DNA from: an uncultured Verrucomicrobia subdivision 3 bacterium
GTDB lineage: Bacteria; Verrucomicrobiota; Verrucomicrobiae; Limisphaerales; UBA11358
Direction: 5' to 3'
DNA: 31,489 nt
Assembly: GCA_903921455.1 (NCBI GenBank)
Contig: CAIXPZ010000191.1
Coordinates: 1 to 31,489 of the forward strand
The notes beneath the pieces were generated by a model. That model did not search any database. It saw only the letters and a list, made by a program, of their open reading frames with translations, and was not told where the DNA came from. Within the stretch, counting starts at the first letter, position 1; every line of letters starts with the position of its first letter. The position numbers and the translations under genes were made by a program. Positions 30,226 through 31,489 of the stretch are shown here, piece after piece.

Positions 30226-30468
30226 GTGAGCCAAAACGATCATCCGCTGATTCAGCAGCTTGAGAAACTTGTCAAGCAGGCGGCGATAGCCGGGCACGAC
30301 AGACAGAAGCCGAAGTATTACAATCACCCTCACAGACAGTATGCCGACTTCAAAGATTTTGACACGGACAGGATGGCTGAGGATTATTCAGCGGAGTTTC
30401 CCACCATTCCGAAGGACGAAGTCCGGAGAGTAGTGATGCACGGAATATACTATTGGTGTTTGAGATGA
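30226..30468 (+). CDS. Small hypothetical protein
   Basis: An 80-residue protein starting at GTG (MSQNDHPLIQQLEKLVKQAA) and rich in charged and aromatic residues (KPKYYNHPHRQYADFKDFD; FPTIPKDEVRRVVMHGIYYW). The composition looks like a real folded protein, not a shadow frame, but I recognise no family. The 158 bases upstream hold no gene. A TTG at 30202 is an alternative start. Its base composition is lower in GC than the core region, fitting an accessory segment. Confidence 0.5.
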   Translation: MSQNDHPLIQQLEKLVKQAAIAGHDRQKPKYYNHPHRQYADFKDFDTDRMAEDYSAEFPTIPKDEVRRVVMHGIYYWCLR

Positions 30469-30694
30469 CAACTTGGCCTATTGTGAGCTTAAAGGTCACT
30501 GTGTTTGCCGAACCAGGCCAGCTTCTCTCAGCGACAGCGATGTCATTTCAGGCGTCGGCAAACTATTCGCGGCCATCCTCCTGGGGCTCCATTGATTTTC
30601 CTTAGAACCAACCCGCATGAATTCGATGGCATCGACCCTGGCTCGCCCATATTGAACAATTCAGCCTCCGGTCTGTCCATGCTCGTAGAGGAAT

Positions 30695-30991
30695 ATGATC
30701 CGGCAGAATTTCTTGAACGTGACACTACTGCTAGGTTTGGTTGGAGGTGGTCTTTATTCTCTCCGCCAGATGCCACCAACGCCTGATCACGACCGCCATG
30801 CATTCATGGCAGAACCCTTCTATGCCCCAGCTTGGGTGGTGCCCATGGAGTTCCAAGCCGATGAACCTGGTATCAAGCAGGCGGCCAAATCGGTTAGCCG
30901 CCCATATCCGCAGCCAATCAAGGCCGATACCCCGGTGCATCAAAACTCCCTGTTCCTTCGCCCAACCTATCCTCCTAAACCTGTTAGCTGA
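30695..30991 (+). CDS. Possible small membrane-anchored, proline-rich protein
   Basis: A 98-residue frame: a hydrophobic anchor (FLNVTLLLGLVGGGLYSL, residues 6-23), then a Pro-rich tail (RPYPQPIKADTP; FLRPTYPPKPVS). An AGAGGA sequence lies just upstream of the ATG, rare in this window. An overlapping 108-codon frame on the other strand (30731-31057) has no such features. If neither is real, the 626 bases from 30469 to 31094 contain no gene that I can support. Confidence 0.4.
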   Translation: MIRQNFLNVTLLLGLVGGGLYSLRQMPPTPDHDRHAFMAEPFYAPAWVVPMEFQADEPGIKQAAKSVSRPYPQPIKADTPVHQNSLFLRPTYPPKPVS

Positions 30992-31094
30992 ATCTTGGGC
31001 AGATGACCGGTTCACCAATGCCCCCCGCGACTTCCCTTGTGTAAATGCCTGTGTCACTTAGTCGCGAACTAGACGGCTTATTGCGTCGGCAGCT

Positions 31095-31346
31095 TCACGG
31101 CCCTGTGGCTGGCGCAGTTGGCTTTCCTTGCAGATGGTTCTCCAAGGCCTGGTTCACGGTTTGATAAAACTCGGATTTCAGCAGGGCCGGACTGTCTTCT
31201 CGGATGTGATAATTACATAGGATCTGACCCCGCTCCTGCACATCCAGCGTCAGGCAGAGCGTGTTTGTCCGCCGATCACGCGAAATGCTGTTGGCTTTTT
31301 CTGAGGCGTCTGCCCATAACTCCTCCGGCGCCAGACATTCTTGGGG
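31095..31346 (-). pseudogene. 3' part of a gene interrupted by an IS-type element
   Basis: A minus-strand frame encodes a protein-like C-terminus: PQECLAPEELWADASEKANS, then RDRRTNTLCLTLDVQERGQI, HIREDSPALLKSEFYQTVNQ and ALENHLQGKPTAPATGP before a TGA at 31095-31097. It has no start codon in frame. On its upstream side it runs into a block of short repeats that resembles the end of an insertion sequence. The 5' part is not in the window. I do not recognise the family. Confidence 0.5.
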
Positions 31347-31489
31347 AAAAGTGTAAACGGCGGTTGAAAAGTGCGGCGGGTGGCGCTCGAAAAGTGCCTC
31401 ACCTTCCGAGCAAAGGGAACTGGATTTTCAGGTCTCCGTCAAGCTGTTGATTCCGCTTCGAGGTAGAAGCAGCAGGAGGGGGAGCTTCG
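31341..31489 (-). mobile_element. Probable end of an IS21-like insertion sequence
   Basis: Three copies of GAAAAGTG start at 31346, 31366 and 31389, spaced 20 and 23 bases and embedded in similar GGCGG-containing units. Multiple terminal repeats of about 20 bases are characteristic of IS21-family ends. A minus-strand reading frame entering from the window edge stops three bases before the innermost copy, as expected for the last transposition gene. The outer boundary is only approximate. The family call is inference from repeat pattern. Confidence 0.5.
31399..31488 (-). CDS. C-terminal end of a protein running off the window, possibly the IS helper ATPase
   Basis: Only the last 29 residues are inside the window (EAPPPAASTSKRNQQLDGDL plus KIQFPLLGR), followed by TGA at 31399-31401. 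The fragment is too short to identify. Its position just inside the repeat block suggests the final gene of the insertion element (IstB in IS21-type elements). Confidence 0.35.
   Translation of the reverse strand, partial: EAPPPAASTSKRNQQLDGDLKIQFPLLGR

Noticed and set aside
30160..30230. Possible integron attC-like site (GTTAGTT near 30204)
   Set aside because: The core does not match GTTRRRY and no paired inverse core was found.
30505..30786. 93-codon plus-strand frame
   Set aside because: It overlaps the start of the anchored small protein in another frame and has no features beyond being open.
30731..31057. 108-codon minus-strand frame
   Set aside because: It overlaps the plus-strand frame that has an anchor segment and a ribosome-site-like sequence. 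Composition alone does not support it.

Overview
The window looks like a chromosomal segment of a GC-rich, Gram-negative bacterium, most likely a verrucomicrobial lineage of the Pedosphaera/Limisphaera kind. This is inference from gene content, not a database match. The clues are a CHASE2 cyclase beside a FecR-domain protein, a HEAT-repeat protein with the membrane-anchor plus 'YQGRSLSSWL' opening, a short 'MGLDxVE' acyl-carrier-like membrane protein, scattered 'ttcgtgttcattcgtgt' repeats, and very sparse Shine-Dalgarno sequences.

Layout. (1) 1-4257, plus strand: the end of a sigma-54 response regulator, then the conserved rpmH-rnpA-yidD-yidC-jag cluster (ribosomal protein L34, RNase P, membrane insertion), closed by a terminator. 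dnaA and an origin are not visible. (2) 4324-10906: a small lipoprotein, then a sugar-acid block. A plus-strand hexuronate-type MFS transporter with an inserted DUF805 domain faces a tight minus-strand operon: 2-keto-3-deoxygluconate-type kinase, LarA-family nickel racemase/epimerase homologue, a second kinase, and a mannonate-oxidoreductase-like SDR. Together they look like uptake and catabolism of uronates/aldonates, with an unusual C2-epimerisation step proposed. (3) 10907-14664, minus strand: coaD-yceD(DUF177)-rpmF-plsX-fabH-PilZ-like, a coenzyme A / phospholipid / fatty-acid initiation operon. A large imperfect hairpin lies between rpmF and plsX. (4) 14763-20039, minus strand: CHASE2 adenylate cyclase, a secreted FecR-domain protein with its own strong promoter, and a Wzy/O-antigen-ligase-like membrane protein with TPRs. 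(5) 20184-26864: a plus-strand M29 aminopeptidase, then a minus-strand run of Lrp regulator, aminotransferase, purine nucleoside phosphorylase, cytidine deaminase, a hybrid sensor kinase that lacks its phospho-accepting histidine, and a LysR regulator. (6) 26865-31489: a looser, accessory-looking region with gene relics, dispersed repeats, a membrane protein carrying two halves of an acyl-carrier fold, a HEAT-repeat protein, a primase fragment, a small flavin-binding protein, small unknown ORFs, and at the far end what looks like an IS21-type insertion interrupting a gene.

The most unusual items are the MFS-DUF805 fusion, the LarA-homologue/dual-kinase operon, the histidine-less hybrid kinase, the split acyl-carrier membrane protein, and the IS-interrupted gene at the right edge.
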